A stretch of DNA of 64,000 nucleotides, from positions 62,001 to 126,000 of the forward strand of contig DASYFT010000018.1 of assembly GCA_036498265.1 (NCBI GenBank), written 5' to 3'. Positions within the stretch are counted from its first letter, which is position 1. Each line of letters begins with the position of its first letter. Source of the DNA: Palsa-744 sp036498265 (GTDB lineage Bacteria > Actinomycetota > Thermoleophilia > Solirubrobacterales > Solirubrobacteraceae). Made by a program: the position numbers and the translations under genes. The notes under the pieces are model-generated. The model did no database searches, was not told the DNA's origin, and saw only the letters and a program-made list of their open reading frames with translations. Below, piece by piece: positions 56,610-64,000 of this stretch.

Positions 56610-58450
56610 GCCCCGTGGTGGGACGCGGCCCCTCCGGTCCGGGCTTCGGACGGGCGCAGTGGGCGGGCGAGCGGGCGTCGAAGGGAACGCGGGGGCGCAA
56701 CCTGCGCGGCCTGCTCGCGCTGGTGCGGCCCTACCGGCTCCGCGTGCTCGTGATGTTCGTGGCGCTGCTCATCGGGACCGCCGCCTCGCTCGCCCCGCCG
56801 CTCCTCGCCAAGGTGGCGATCGACGACGGCATCTCCAAGCACGACACCACCACGCTCCTGCTCGTGGTGCTCTCCTTCCTGGCTTCCGCCGTGCTGGTGT
56901 GGGTGATGACCTACGTGCAGACCTACCTCGTCGGCTGGGTGGGGCAGCGGGCGCTCGCGGACCTGCGGATCAGGATCTTCACCCACCTGCAGTCTCTGCC
57001 CATCGGCTTCTACGAGAGCCGTCCCGCGGGCGTGCTCATCTCGAGGATGACCAACGACGTGGAGGCGCTCGACAGCCTCGTGACCGATTCGGTCGTGACG
57101 CTCTTCCAGGCAGGGCTGACACTGATCGGCACAGTCGTGATCCTGCTGACGCTGGACCTAAAGCTGGCGCTTCTGACCTTCGCGATCTTCCCGCTGCTCG
57201 CCGCCGGCTCGCTGTGGTTCCGCCTGGTGTCCGCGAGCGCGTTCAGGCGCACCAGGGAGACGATCGGATCGATCACCGCCTACCTGCAGGAGACGCTGTC
57301 GGGCATCCGGGTGGTGCGCAGCTTCGGGCAGGAGCCGCTCCACGAGGCGCAGTTCGCGGAGCTCAACGACGAGAACCGCGAGGCCAACATGAGGACCGTC
57401 AAGCTGAACGCCGCCTACTTCCCCGCGGTGGAAATGCTCTCCGGGCTGGCCGTCGCGGCGATCGTGCTCTACGGCGGCTACCAGGCGATCAACGGGAGCA
57501 TCACCGCCGGCACCGTCGTCGCCTTCATCGCCGCGCTCGGCTACCTGTTCGACCCGATCCAGCAGCTCTCCCAGCTCTACACCACCTACCAGTCCGGCAT
57601 GGCGGCGCTCGAGAAGATCTTCCAGCTGCTGGACGTGCGGCCCGATCTGCAGGACCGTCCCGACGCCATCGACCTGCCGCGCATCAACGGCGAGATCCGC
57701 TTCGAGGACATCTCCTTCGCCTACGCGCGGCGACGGGGAGACGACGACGGGCAGCCGCCGGTGCTCGCGCTCGACGGCGTGAGCCTCGAGGTCGAGCCCG
57801 GTGAGACGGTCGCGCTGGTCGGCGCCACCGGCGCCGGCAAGTCCACCATGGCCAAGCTCGTCGCCCGCTTCTACGACCCCACCGAAGGGCGCGTGCTCGT
57901 GGACGAGCACGACCTGCGCGACGTCTCCAGCTCGTCGCTTCGCTCGCAGATGGGCATCGTGCCGCAGGAGGCGTTCCTCTTCTCCGGCACCATCCGCGAG
58001 AACATCGCCTTCGGCCGGCCGGACGCGAGCGACGAGGAGATCCATGCCGCGGCAGCGGCAGTCGGCGTCGATGAGCTCATCGCCGAGCTCGAGCACGGCT
58101 ACGACACCGAGGTCGGGGAGCGCGGCGCCCAGCTGTCCGCAGGCCAGCGCCAGCTGATCGCCTTCGCGCGAGCGCTGATCGCCGACCCGCGCATCCTCGT
58201 GCTCGACGAGGCTACCTCCAATGTTGACCTGCACACCGAGGGGCGGATCGAGGAGGGCCTCCGGCGGCTGCTCTCGGGTCGCACCTCGATAGTCATCGCG
58301 CATCGCCTGTCCACCATCCGCCAGGCCGGGCGCATCGTCGTGCTCGAGCACGGCCGCATCGCCGAACAGGGCACCCACGACGAGCTGATCGCCGCCGAGG
58401 GGCGCTACTTCGAGCTCTACCGCGACTGGGCGACGCAGGCGGCGGTGTAG
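56606..58450 (+). CDS. ABC exporter half-transporter with canonical catalytic Glu
   Basis: 614 residues from GTG 56606, overlapping the preceding stop. Six helices include VWVMTYVQTYLVGWVGQRAL and the intracellular loop ETLSGIRVVRSFGQEP. Walker A is VGATGAGKSTMAKLV; Walker B is ILVLDEATSNVD with Glu535; the switch His is in VIAHRLSTIR. The signature is LSAGQRQLIAFARAL (510-514 L-S-A-G-Q) in place of LSGGQ, as in the consensus-site half of heterodimeric exporters. Together the pair resembles TM287/288 or BmrCD types. It is probably a multidrug or lipid exporter. Confidence 0.94.
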   Translation: MSPVVGRGPSGPGFGRAQWAGERASKGTRGRNLRGLLALVRPYRLRVLVMFVALLIGTAASLAPPLLAKVAIDDGISKHDTTTLLLVVLSFLASAVLVWVMTYVQTYLVGWVGQRALADLRIRIFTHLQSLPIGFYESRPAGVLISRMTNDVEALDSLVTDSVVTLFQAGLTLIGTVVILLTLDLKLALLTFAIFPLLAAGSLWFRLVSASAFRRTRETIGSITAYLQETLSGIRVVRSFGQEPLHEAQFAELNDENREANMRTVKLNAAYFPAVEMLSGLAVAAIVLYGGYQAINGSITAGTVVAFIAALGYLFDPIQQLSQLYTTYQSGMAALEKIFQLLDVRPDLQDRPDAIDLPRINGEIRFEDISFAYARRRGDDDGQPPVLALDGVSLEVEPGETVALVGATGAGKSTMAKLVARFYDPTEGRVLVDEHDLRDVSSSSLRSQMGIVPQEAFLFSGTIRENIAFGRPDASDEEIHAAAAAVGVDELIAELEHGYDTEVGERGAQLSAGQRQLIAFARALIADPRILVLDEATSNVDLHTEGRIEEGLRRLLSGRTSIVIAHRLSTIRQAGRIVVLEHGRIAEQGTHDELIAAEGRYFELYRDWATQAAV

Positions 58451-58494
58451 GGAGCGGCTTCGTGCCGCTCGACGCCCGAGCCTGGACATTCGAA

Positions 58495-58565
58495 CTGCGG
58501 GGGAAGGATTCGAACCTTCGTGACGGGTGCCAGAGACCCGCATCCTGCCGCTAGATGACCCCGCA
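58495..58565 (-). tRNA. tRNA-Gln (CUG anticodon)
   Basis: The minus strand folds with acceptor TGCGGGG/CCCCGCA, D stem ATC/GAT, anticodon stem CGGGT/ACCCG with loop CTCTGGC (anticodon CTG), T stem GAAGG/CCTTC around TTCGAAT, and discriminator G. CCA is not encoded. Its 5' end faces the HNH gene. Confidence 0.93.
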
Positions 58566-58678
58566 AAGGGAGATGTAAGGATAACCCGTCGCCGGCGACC
58601 CTATGTCGCCCGATGGTGGGGAGCGGTGCGTGCCGCGCGACAGAAGAGAGGACGTCGCGTTCCGTCCTGACCCTTACG

Positions 58679-58692
58679 CGAACATATGTTCG
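58679..58692. promoter_or_regulatory. SOS-box-like palindrome over the HNH start codon
   Basis: CGAACATATGTTCG is a perfect 14-bp palindrome. It equals CGAAC-N4-GTTCG, the Gram-positive and actinobacterial LexA box. The ATG at 58686 lies inside it, so LexA binding would block the start region of the gene, perhaps of a leaderless transcript. Confidence 0.7.
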
Positions 58693-59408
58693 TGCCTGCT
58701 CACGTCTCACGCGCGCGACACCTCCTCGAAGCGGGTGTGTCGGTTGCCGAAGTCGCGCGACGCACGGGTATCCCATACAGCGCCGCGCGGCATCTTCGCG
58801 ATCACCTTTTCGGGAATGCAGCCTCAGCTGCAAGCAGCCACGGAGCGGACTGCGACGCCTGCACAGGCGACGAAGTCCGACGGCTGCTAGCCGAGCGGCA
58901 CTCTCGAGCCGACGTCGCCCGCCGGCTCGACATCTCGAAGTCGACCGTGAGCTATCACGCGAAACGATCCGGTATGAAGATGGATACGAAGTCGGCCAGG
59001 CGATACGACTGGACCGCCATCCAGGCCTTCTATGAGGCCGGCCACACTGTCCGCGAATGCCAAGAACGCTTCGGCTTCAGCAGTGCGGCGTGGACCGGAG
59101 CCGTTGCGCGCGGTGACGCTCTAGCTCGCCCGAGAATGATGTCCATCGACCAGTTGCTGCGTGGCCGGAGAGATCGGACGCACCTGAAGGGCCGACTGGT
59201 GAAGGCCGGCCTGCTGCCAACCTCCTGCGCTGAATGCGGTATCACGACATGGCGAGAGCGTGCGCTCGCCCTCGAGCTCCATCACATCAACGGCGACGGC
59301 AAGGACAACCGGCTCGAGAACCTCGTGCTGCTGTGTCCGAACTGCCACAGCCAGACCGACAGCTGGGGCGGCCGGAACGCCGGCCGCCGCGCCTCCCTCA
59401 GATCCTGA
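58686..59408 (+). CDS. HNH endonuclease with two N-terminal HTH motifs
   Basis: 240 residues; ATG 58686, or GTG 58692. Two HTH-like segments come first: ARHLLEAGVSVAEVARRTGI (to PYSAARH) and VRRLLAERHSRADVARRLDI (to SKSTVSYHAK). A third (AIQAFYEAGHTVRECQERFG) follows. The HNH domain (about 178-224) has zinc Cys181 and Cys184 (CAECG) and Cys217 and Cys220 (CPNCH), with catalytic-type LELHHINGDGKDNRLENLVL (His199/His200, Asn209). It is probably a DNA-cutting enzyme with its own DNA-binding part. Its start lies in an SOS-box-like site next to tRNA-Gln, so a mobile or stress-induced origin is possible. It overlaps the convergent TrkA gene by 11 bases. Confidence 0.88.
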   Translation: MFVPAHVSRARHLLEAGVSVAEVARRTGIPYSAARHLRDHLFGNAASAASSHGADCDACTGDEVRRLLAERHSRADVARRLDISKSTVSYHAKRSGMKMDTKSARRYDWTAIQAFYEAGHTVRECQERFGFSSAAWTGAVARGDALARPRMMSIDQLLRGRRDRTHLKGRLVKAGLLPTSCAECGITTWRERALALELHHINGDGKDNRLENLVLLCPNCHSQTDSWGGRNAGRRASLRS

Positions 59409-60075
59409 CCGGCTGCCCGTTCGGCGCGAAGTAGGCGGTGATCGCGTCCTCGAGGCCCGGGTCGAGGACGAGCAGGACCTCGTCGCCTGCCTCGATGACC
59501 GTGTCGGGCTTGGGCACGAAGCCGCTGCCGCCACGCAGGACGGAGATGATGAGCGCGCCTTCGGGCAGCGAGATGTCGGCGACCTTCTCCCCCACCGTCG
59601 GCGCGCCGTCGCTGACCTCCAACTCGATGATCTCCAGGCGCTCCTCTTCGAGCGCCAGCAGGTGGACGAGCCCGTAGCGGGGCACCTCGTGCTCGATGAG
59701 CCGAAGGATCAGATCGGTGGCGGAGACTGCCGGCTGGATGCCCAGCAGGCGGAAGTGGTCGTGGTTTCGCGGGTTGTTGACGCGGGCGATGATCCGGTCG
59801 CAGAGGTACTTCTCCTTGGCGACCTGGCACACGAGGATGTTGTCCTCGTCGTCACCGGTCACGGCGATGACGAGGTCGGCCCGCTGGATGCCGGCTCGCT
59901 CGAGCACCCAGAGCTCGGTGGCGTCGCCGTAGTGCACGGCGTGCTCGAACTCTTCCTCGATCGCCAGGTAGCGCGGACGCGAGGACTCGATCAGCGTGAC
60001 CTCGTGTTCCTTGCCGATGAGCTCACGCGCGAGGTTGCTCCCGACCTTGCCCGCGCCGACGATGATCGCGTACAC
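59398..60075 (-). CDS. TrkA-type potassium-channel regulator (RCK-N and RCK-C)
   Basis: 225 residues from GTG 60075, two bases after the stop of the upstream TrkA-like gene. The RCK-N nucleotide site is MYAIIVGAGKVGSNLARELI (G-x-G-x-x-G), with VTLIESS and ADLVIAVTGDDEDNI. The RCK-C part (about 140-225) has EIIELEVSDGAPTVGEKVAD, LPEGALIISVLRGG and DEVLLVLDPGLE. TrkA proteins gate TrkH/KtrB potassium channels with NAD(H) or ATP. No TrkH gene is in this window; the neighbouring permease may be the partner. Confidence 0.93.
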   Translation of the reverse strand: MYAIIVGAGKVGSNLARELIGKEHEVTLIESSRPRYLAIEEEFEHAVHYGDATELWVLERAGIQRADLVIAVTGDDEDNILVCQVAKEKYLCDRIIARVNNPRNHDHFRLLGIQPAVSATDLILRLIEHEVPRYGLVHLLALEEERLEIIELEVSDGAPTVGEKVADISLPEGALIISVLRGGSGFVPKPDTVIEAGDEVLLVLDPGLEDAITAYFAPNGQPVRI

Positions 60076-60077
60076 GC

Positions 60078-60506
60078 CTAGACCCGTTCCGGCTGCAGCG
60101 CGGTCTCGAACATCTCGATGGCGTGCTTGGTCGGGGAGATCGTGTGCAGGCCCTGCTCGCCGTACCAGCTGGCGCGCGCGGGGTCCATGACGCGAACGAT
60201 CACCTTGTCCACCTCGAAGCGCCGCTGGGCGATCTGCGCGATCACGAGGTTGGTGTTGTCACCGGCGGTGGAGGCGATGAACACGTCCGCGCGCTCGATC
60301 CCGGCGTGGATCAGGGCGTCGGTCTCAAGCGCGGTGCCAACGGTGAACTGGCCACCGGAGTCCTCCCAGCTCTTGTCCTGACCGGCGTCCAGCCGCTCGT
60401 GCGACAGGGGGTCCTCGTCCAGGACGGACACTTCATGACCCGCTGCCAGGGCCGACTTGGCGACCGCGGATCCCACGCGGCCGGCGCCTACGATTAACAC
60501 GAACAT
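60078..60506 (-). CDS. TrkA-N-only protein
   Basis: 142 residues, ATG start. A single RCK-N fold: MFVLIVGAGRVGSAVAKSAL (G-A-G-R-V-G), EVSVLDEDPLSHERLDAG, ADVFIASTAGDNTNLVIAQI and DKVIVRVMDPARASWY. The C-terminal RCK-C domain is missing, in contrast to the next gene. The two probably form a mixed complex. The gene sits 30 bases after the APC permease stop, so all four leftward genes from 62842 may be one operon. Confidence 0.9.
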   Translation of the reverse strand: MFVLIVGAGRVGSAVAKSALAAGHEVSVLDEDPLSHERLDAGQDKSWEDSGGQFTVGTALETDALIHAGIERADVFIASTAGDNTNLVIAQIAQRRFEVDKVIVRVMDPARASWYGEQGLHTISPTKHAIEMFETALQPERV

Positions 60507-60536
60507 AGGTCTGGTGAGTGGACCATAGCGCGGAGG

Positions 60537-62648
60537 CTAGACGATGGGGGCACTGGCACGCCGCGCCCGCCGGGCGACCTCGACCGGCGAGTCGCCCGCG
60601 GCCGGCGCCGTCACGATTACCCGGCAGGGCGCCTTGCTCACCACGTACTTCGTGACGTCTCCAACGAAGCCCTCCAGCGGACCGCCGCGCCCGCCGAGGC
60701 GCGCCCCACCGCGGATCAGCGACGGCTCCTCGGCGCCGAGCACGATCGCCTCGACCCCGCGTCGCCGCGCCTCGTCGACGATCGCATAGCCGGCCCGCCT
60801 CGTACGGACGATCGCTGTGGCCACCTGGACCCCGGTGTACTCCTCGCCGACGGCCTTGGCGCGCGCCAGCACCTGGCGCGCGTGTTTGACCTGGGCGTCG
60901 GGCAGGCTCGCATCCAGCGGCAGCGACATGGGGATCACGAACACCCAGATGGCCTCGATCGTGGCCGTGTCGATGGCCGCCTCGTCGGTCTGCTCGGAGG
61001 CGACCAGCCGGGCGGCCGTCTGGACGATGTCGTCGTCGAGGTCCGTTCCGAACAGGGGAACCAGGATCGAGCCGTAGTCGCGTTCGATCGGCTGTTCAGC
61101 ACGCAGGATCTGCGGCGGCACGGTGACGCGCCGCAGCAGCGACGTTTCATCGGCGCGCCGGTAGAGGACGTAGAGGGTGATTCCGGCCGCCATCCAGCCG
61201 AAGCCGACGTAGCGCGCCGGCTGGTGCACCACGATCACCGCCACCCATCCCGCGGCCGACGCGAGCGCGCCGAAGACGGCAGGGATCGGCAGCTGGCCTC
61301 CCCTGACCCGGACCGAGAAGGGGATGCGGAAGGGACGGTTGCGATCGGGCTCGCGGTAGCGCAGCCGCCAGACCGATAGATGCGCGATCGTGAAGGCGAG
61401 CGTCGCGCCGAACGCGTAGATGCCGACGAGGAAGTCCAGGTCCTGCGGCACCACGAGCCCGGCGGCGATCAGGCCGGCGATGATGATCAGCACGTACGGC
61501 GTGGATCGGGTGGGATGCAGCCGGCCGAGGCCGCTCGGGATCTGCCGGTTCGTCGACAGCGAGTAGGCCAGGCGGGAGAGACCCAGCATCGCCGAGTTGG
61601 CAGCCGCGACGAGCGTGAGCGCGCCGAGGCCCGCGACGAGGTACTTGAGGGTTTCGGCCAGCCAGTGCGGGCGCATGTGGACAACCACGCCGACCATCGG
61701 GTCGTTCAGGTAGCGGGTCGCCAGTTCGGTGTGCCCGTTGTGCACCGGCAGCGCGGTAACGGCGACCAGCGCGATCCCGGCGTAGAGCAGGACGACGATC
61801 GCCGTGCCCGCGCCGAGCACGCGCTTGAGAGCCTCGCTGCTGATGCGCACCTCACCCGACACGCCCGCCGCGGACTCGAGGCTGGTGAACGCGATCACCG
61901 CCACCGTGAGCGCGAACACCAGATCGGACCACCTCGGCGCGGTGCCCAGGTGAATCGGGTCCAGCCACGTGTGCGGGTTGAAGAACAGCACCAGCCCGAG
62001 CACCACGATGAACACCTGCAGCGCCAGGTCGGCGATGACCAGCACGCCGACGCGCCGCGCGCGGCGCCCGCCGAAGCCGCGGATGTTCGCCAGCACGACG
62101 AACGCGATGAAGGCCAGCGCGAGCCCGAGCGAGGTGCCCCGGTCCCCCAGCTCCCCCCAGAAGACCCGCAGGTACTGGGTCGCCGAGAAGGCCGTCACGG
62201 CGATCAGGATCGTGTAGTCCAGCAGGATCGCCCAGCCGGCTATGAAGCTGACGAGCTCGTTGAAGGCGTAGCGGGCGAAGACCGTGGAGCCGCTTCGCTC
62301 GGGGTGCATCGCCGCACCCTCCGCGTAGGTCGCCGCGGTCAGCGCGAACATCACGGCCGCGATCAGGAACACGAGCGGTGTGAGGCCGAGCGCGTGACCG
62401 GCGATGACTCCGAGCGAGAAGTAGATGGCGCTCGCGAGCGACGTGTAGACGATCACGAACAGGAGCGGCGAGCCGATGCTGCGGCGCACGATCACGCGCG
62501 ATCGGGCGGCGAGCTCGTGGGCGGCGTGCTCGGCGTCCGATTCAGCCCGCTCGACGGGGGCCTGCGAATCTCCCGGTCCGGAGCCGTCCGGCGGCGCGGA
62601 CCCGCCCGGGCGCGCGCCGTCCTCGCCGGAGGGGGGCGTGCCGCTCAT
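60537..62648 (-). CDS. APC-family permease with C-terminal USP-like domain
   Basis: 703 residues; its ATG overlaps the stop of the small gene at 62645 (ATGA). A Pro/Gly-rich N-terminus precedes about twelve membrane helices: SLASAIYFSLGVIAGHALGL, SFIAGWAILLDYTILIAVTA and FTSLESAAGVSGEVRISSEA match the amino-acid/polyamine superfamily. From about 530 the soluble tail (SILVPLFGTDLDDDIVQTAA, ARAKAVGEEYTGVQVATAIV, VEAIVLGAEEPSLIRGGARL and YVVSKAPCRVIVTAP) resembles two USP-like halves. With two TrkA-type genes downstream, it may be a regulated amino-acid or K+ transporter. The substrate is unknown. Confidence 0.9.
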   Translation of the reverse strand: MSGTPPSGEDGARPGGSAPPDGSGPGDSQAPVERAESDAEHAAHELAARSRVIVRRSIGSPLLFVIVYTSLASAIYFSLGVIAGHALGLTPLVFLIAAVMFALTAATYAEGAAMHPERSGSTVFARYAFNELVSFIAGWAILLDYTILIAVTAFSATQYLRVFWGELGDRGTSLGLALAFIAFVVLANIRGFGGRRARRVGVLVIADLALQVFIVVLGLVLFFNPHTWLDPIHLGTAPRWSDLVFALTVAVIAFTSLESAAGVSGEVRISSEALKRVLGAGTAIVVLLYAGIALVAVTALPVHNGHTELATRYLNDPMVGVVVHMRPHWLAETLKYLVAGLGALTLVAAANSAMLGLSRLAYSLSTNRQIPSGLGRLHPTRSTPYVLIIIAGLIAAGLVVPQDLDFLVGIYAFGATLAFTIAHLSVWRLRYREPDRNRPFRIPFSVRVRGGQLPIPAVFGALASAAGWVAVIVVHQPARYVGFGWMAAGITLYVLYRRADETSLLRRVTVPPQILRAEQPIERDYGSILVPLFGTDLDDDIVQTAARLVASEQTDEAAIDTATIEAIWVFVIPMSLPLDASLPDAQVKHARQVLARAKAVGEEYTGVQVATAIVRTRRAGYAIVDEARRRGVEAIVLGAEEPSLIRGGARLGGRGGPLEGFVGDVTKYVVSKAPCRVIVTAPAAGDSPVEVARRARRASAPIV

Positions 62649-62842
62649 GCGCCCCGGCCCCGGCGCATCTCCACGTAGAGGCGGCCGATGCCGGCCGCCG
62701 TGAACAGCACTCCCAGCAGCAGCCGCGGCGAGATCGCGCTGCCGCCTTCGACGACGGTCTCCACGACCAGCGCCAAGCCGATCGCCAGCATCAGCAGCGA
62801 GAACACCATGGTGGCGGTGCGGTGCGCCTGTGGGCCGGTCAT
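62645..62842 (-). CDS. Small two-helix membrane protein
   Basis: 65 residues, ATG start. Two hydrophobic stretches (TMVFSLLMLAIGLALVVETV and LLLGVLFTAAGIGRLYV) flank EGGSAISPR, and a basic tail RRGRGA follows. It is coupled by an ATGA overlap to the APC permease. A small subunit of the transporter is the likely reading, from position only. No catalytic residues are evident, and it is shorter than the named families I know. Confidence 0.68.
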   Translation of the reverse strand: MTGPQAHRTATMVFSLLMLAIGLALVVETVVEGGSAISPRLLLGVLFTAAGIGRLYVEMRRGRGA

Positions 62843-62933
62843 CTCAGCGGAGCTTAGGTCCTATCGAACCGCTCGGCGGAGATCCGGACGGCCCGCGCGG
62901 CCGGTCCGTCGGAGCGCCACGACGACGGCAATC

Positions 62934-64000
62934 TCAGGTGATCAGCGGGATGATCAGGATGGCCACGATGTTCGCCACCTTGATCATCGGGTTGATGGCC
63001 GGACCGGCGGTGTCCTTGAAGGGGTCGCCGACGGTGTCGCCGGTCACCGAGGCGGCGTGCGCGTCCGATCCCTTGCCCCCGTACGCGCCGTCCTCGATCA
63101 GCTTCTTGGCGTTGTCCCAGGCGCCGCCGCCCGCGGTCATCAGCACGGCGAAGTAGAAGCCCACCACGATCACGCCGATGAGTAGCCCGCCGAGCGCCTG
63201 CTGGTCGATCAGCCCGACGATCAGCGTGAGCCCGATCGGCAGCAGCGACGGCAGGATCATCTCCCGCTGGGCCGTGCGCGTGACGATGTCCACGGTCGTC
63301 GCGTAGTCGGGGTCTTCGGTGCCCTCCATGATCCCCGGGTGCTCGCGGAACTGGCGCCGCACCTCCTCGACGACGGCTCCGCCGGCGCGCCCGACAGCCT
63401 CGATGGAGAGCGATGCGAACAGGCCGACCATCAGGCCTCCGAGGATCAGCCCGATGAGCACGGGAGGTTCGTTGATGCCGAAAGACAGCGCGTGCCCGAT
63501 CTTGCCCTCGAGTTCTTTCTGGAAGCCCGCGAAGAGCACGACGGCGGCCAGCACGGCGGAGCCGATCGCATAGCCCTTGGTGACCGCCTTTGTGGTGTTG
63601 CCGACCGCGTCGAGGCGGTCTGTCACCTTGCGCACGTCCTCGGGCAGGTCGGCCATCTCGGCGATGCCTCCCGCGTTGTCCGTGACAGGGCCGAACGCAT
63701 CCAGGGCGACGATGAGACCGGTGAGCGACAGCAGTCCCATGACGGCCACGCCGATGCCGTAGATGCCGGTCACTCCGCCACCCGCGAGCTTCCAAGCGCC
63801 GAAGATCCCGAGCACGATCACGATCGCCGGCAGCGCCGTGGCCTGCAGGCCCGAGGAGAAGCCCTGGATGATGTTCGTGGCGTGGCCCGTGATCGACGCT
63901 TTCGCGGTCTTCTTGACCGGCGAGAAGCGCGTCGAGGTGTAGTAGTCGGTGATCACGAACAGGAACGCGGTGACTGCGATCCCGATCAGCGAGCAGAGGT
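62934..64000 (-). CDS. hppA: Membrane-bound H+-translocating pyrophosphatase, C-terminal part
   Basis: The visible C-terminal 355 residues or so run off the right edge; the start is beyond 64000. Conserved segments are FVITDYYTSTRFSPV, ALDAFGPVTDNAGGIAEMAD, GNTTKAVTKGYAIGSAVLAA and AWDNAKKLIEDGAYGGKGSD, followed by HAASVTGDTVGDPFKDTAGP and the end IIPLIT. These Asp-rich loops bind Mg-PPi. Lys in G-N-T-T-K-A marks the K+-independent class (Ala there in K+-dependent enzymes). The enzyme hydrolyses PPi to pump protons. It is leftward, 92 bases upstream of the small membrane gene. Confidence 0.94.
   Translation of the reverse strand, partial: LCSLIGIAVTAFLFVITDYYTSTRFSPVKKTAKASITGHATNIIQGFSSGLQATALPAIVIVLGIFGAWKLAGGGVTGIYGIGVAVMGLLSLTGLIVALDAFGPVTDNAGGIAEMADLPEDVRKVTDRLDAVGNTTKAVTKGYAIGSAVLAAVVLFAGFQKELEGKIGHALSFGINEPPVLIGLILGGLMVGLFASLSIEAVGRAGGAVVEEVRRQFREHPGIMEGTEDPDYATTVDIVTRTAQREMILPSLLPIGLTLIVGLIDQQALGGLLIGVIVVGFYFAVLMTAGGGAWDNAKKLIEDGAYGGKGSDAHAASVTGDTVGDPFKDTAGPAINPMIKVANIVAILIIPLIT

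Noticed and set aside
58495..58565. tRNA-Gln as the attachment site of an island carrying the HNH gene
   Set aside because: The HNH gene faces the tRNA's 5' end, no duplicate of the 3' end was seen, and no integrase is near.

Overview
The window is high-GC DNA from an actinobacterium. Gene style points to a soil member of the Thermoleophilia (Solirubrobacterales-like): GTGA/ATGA overlaps, GTG and TTG starts, many DHA2-type MFS pumps and NTF2-like proteins, an actinobacterial c-di-AMP riboswitch before a cell-wall hydrolase, F420-type proteins, and genes for decaprenylphosphoryl-arabinose synthesis. No rRNA is present, so the taxonomic placement is an inference from protein resemblance. Two tRNA genes (Gly-GCC and Gln-CUG) are present. 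No CRISPR array, transposase or prophage was seen.

Layout. 1-1.6 kb: a frameshifted gene remnant and a winged-helix protein. 1.7-7.7 kb: a same-strand copper/membrane block (exported membrane proteins, a CopC-CopD fusion, YcnI). 7.8-10.8 kb: leftward genes for a hexapeptide acyltransferase, a secreted protein with a strong promoter and palindrome, a TlpA-like thioredoxin and SCO1. 10.9-12.8 kb: c-di-AMP riboswitch plus a peptidoglycan-binding/NlpC-P60-type hydrolase. 13.4-16.1 kb: comM (yifB) and a divergent dprA. 16.1-21.6 kb: an NTF2-like gene broken by a stop codon, a flippase-like membrane protein, a divergent MFS/TetR pair with two operator-like dyads, and an AlkA-type glycosylase.

21.7-34.6 kb looks accessory. 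It holds an MFS pump with a BNR propeller protein, a large LuxR-type (LAL) ATPase regulator, and a rightward run of small enzymes: metallo-beta-lactamase fold hydrolase, two YcaC-like cysteine hydrolases, F420/NADP-type reductase, 6-oxocamphor-hydrolase-like crotonase, ABM-like protein and three NTF2-like proteins. An XRE regulator lies among them. A 38-bp element is repeated upstream of the MFS gene and in the LAL/hydrolase intergenic region. The block ends with a truncated VOC gene abutting the 3' end of tRNA-Gly, a typical island boundary. A decayed alkA 3' fragment sits inside it.

34.7-44.1 kb returns to chromosomal-type genes: cyclopropane-fatty-acid-type synthase, enoyl-CoA hydratase, F420-type nitroreductase family protein, a ubiA-dprE1-dprE2 operon, phosphodiester glycosidase, msrA and a methyltransferase. 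44.1-47.8 kb: a repeat-bearing intergenic stretch, an NTF2-like protein, amt and msrB. 47.9-58.5 kb is an export region: MFS with MerR and a DrrAB-like ABC transporter, dienelactone hydrolase, another MFS, a Cys-rich small protein and a heterodimeric ABC exporter with one degenerate ATP site. 58.5-64 kb: tRNA-Gln, an HNH endonuclease gene with an SOS-box-like palindrome over its start codon, two TrkA-type proteins, an APC permease with a USP-like tail, and the C-terminal part of a membrane pyrophosphatase running off the window.
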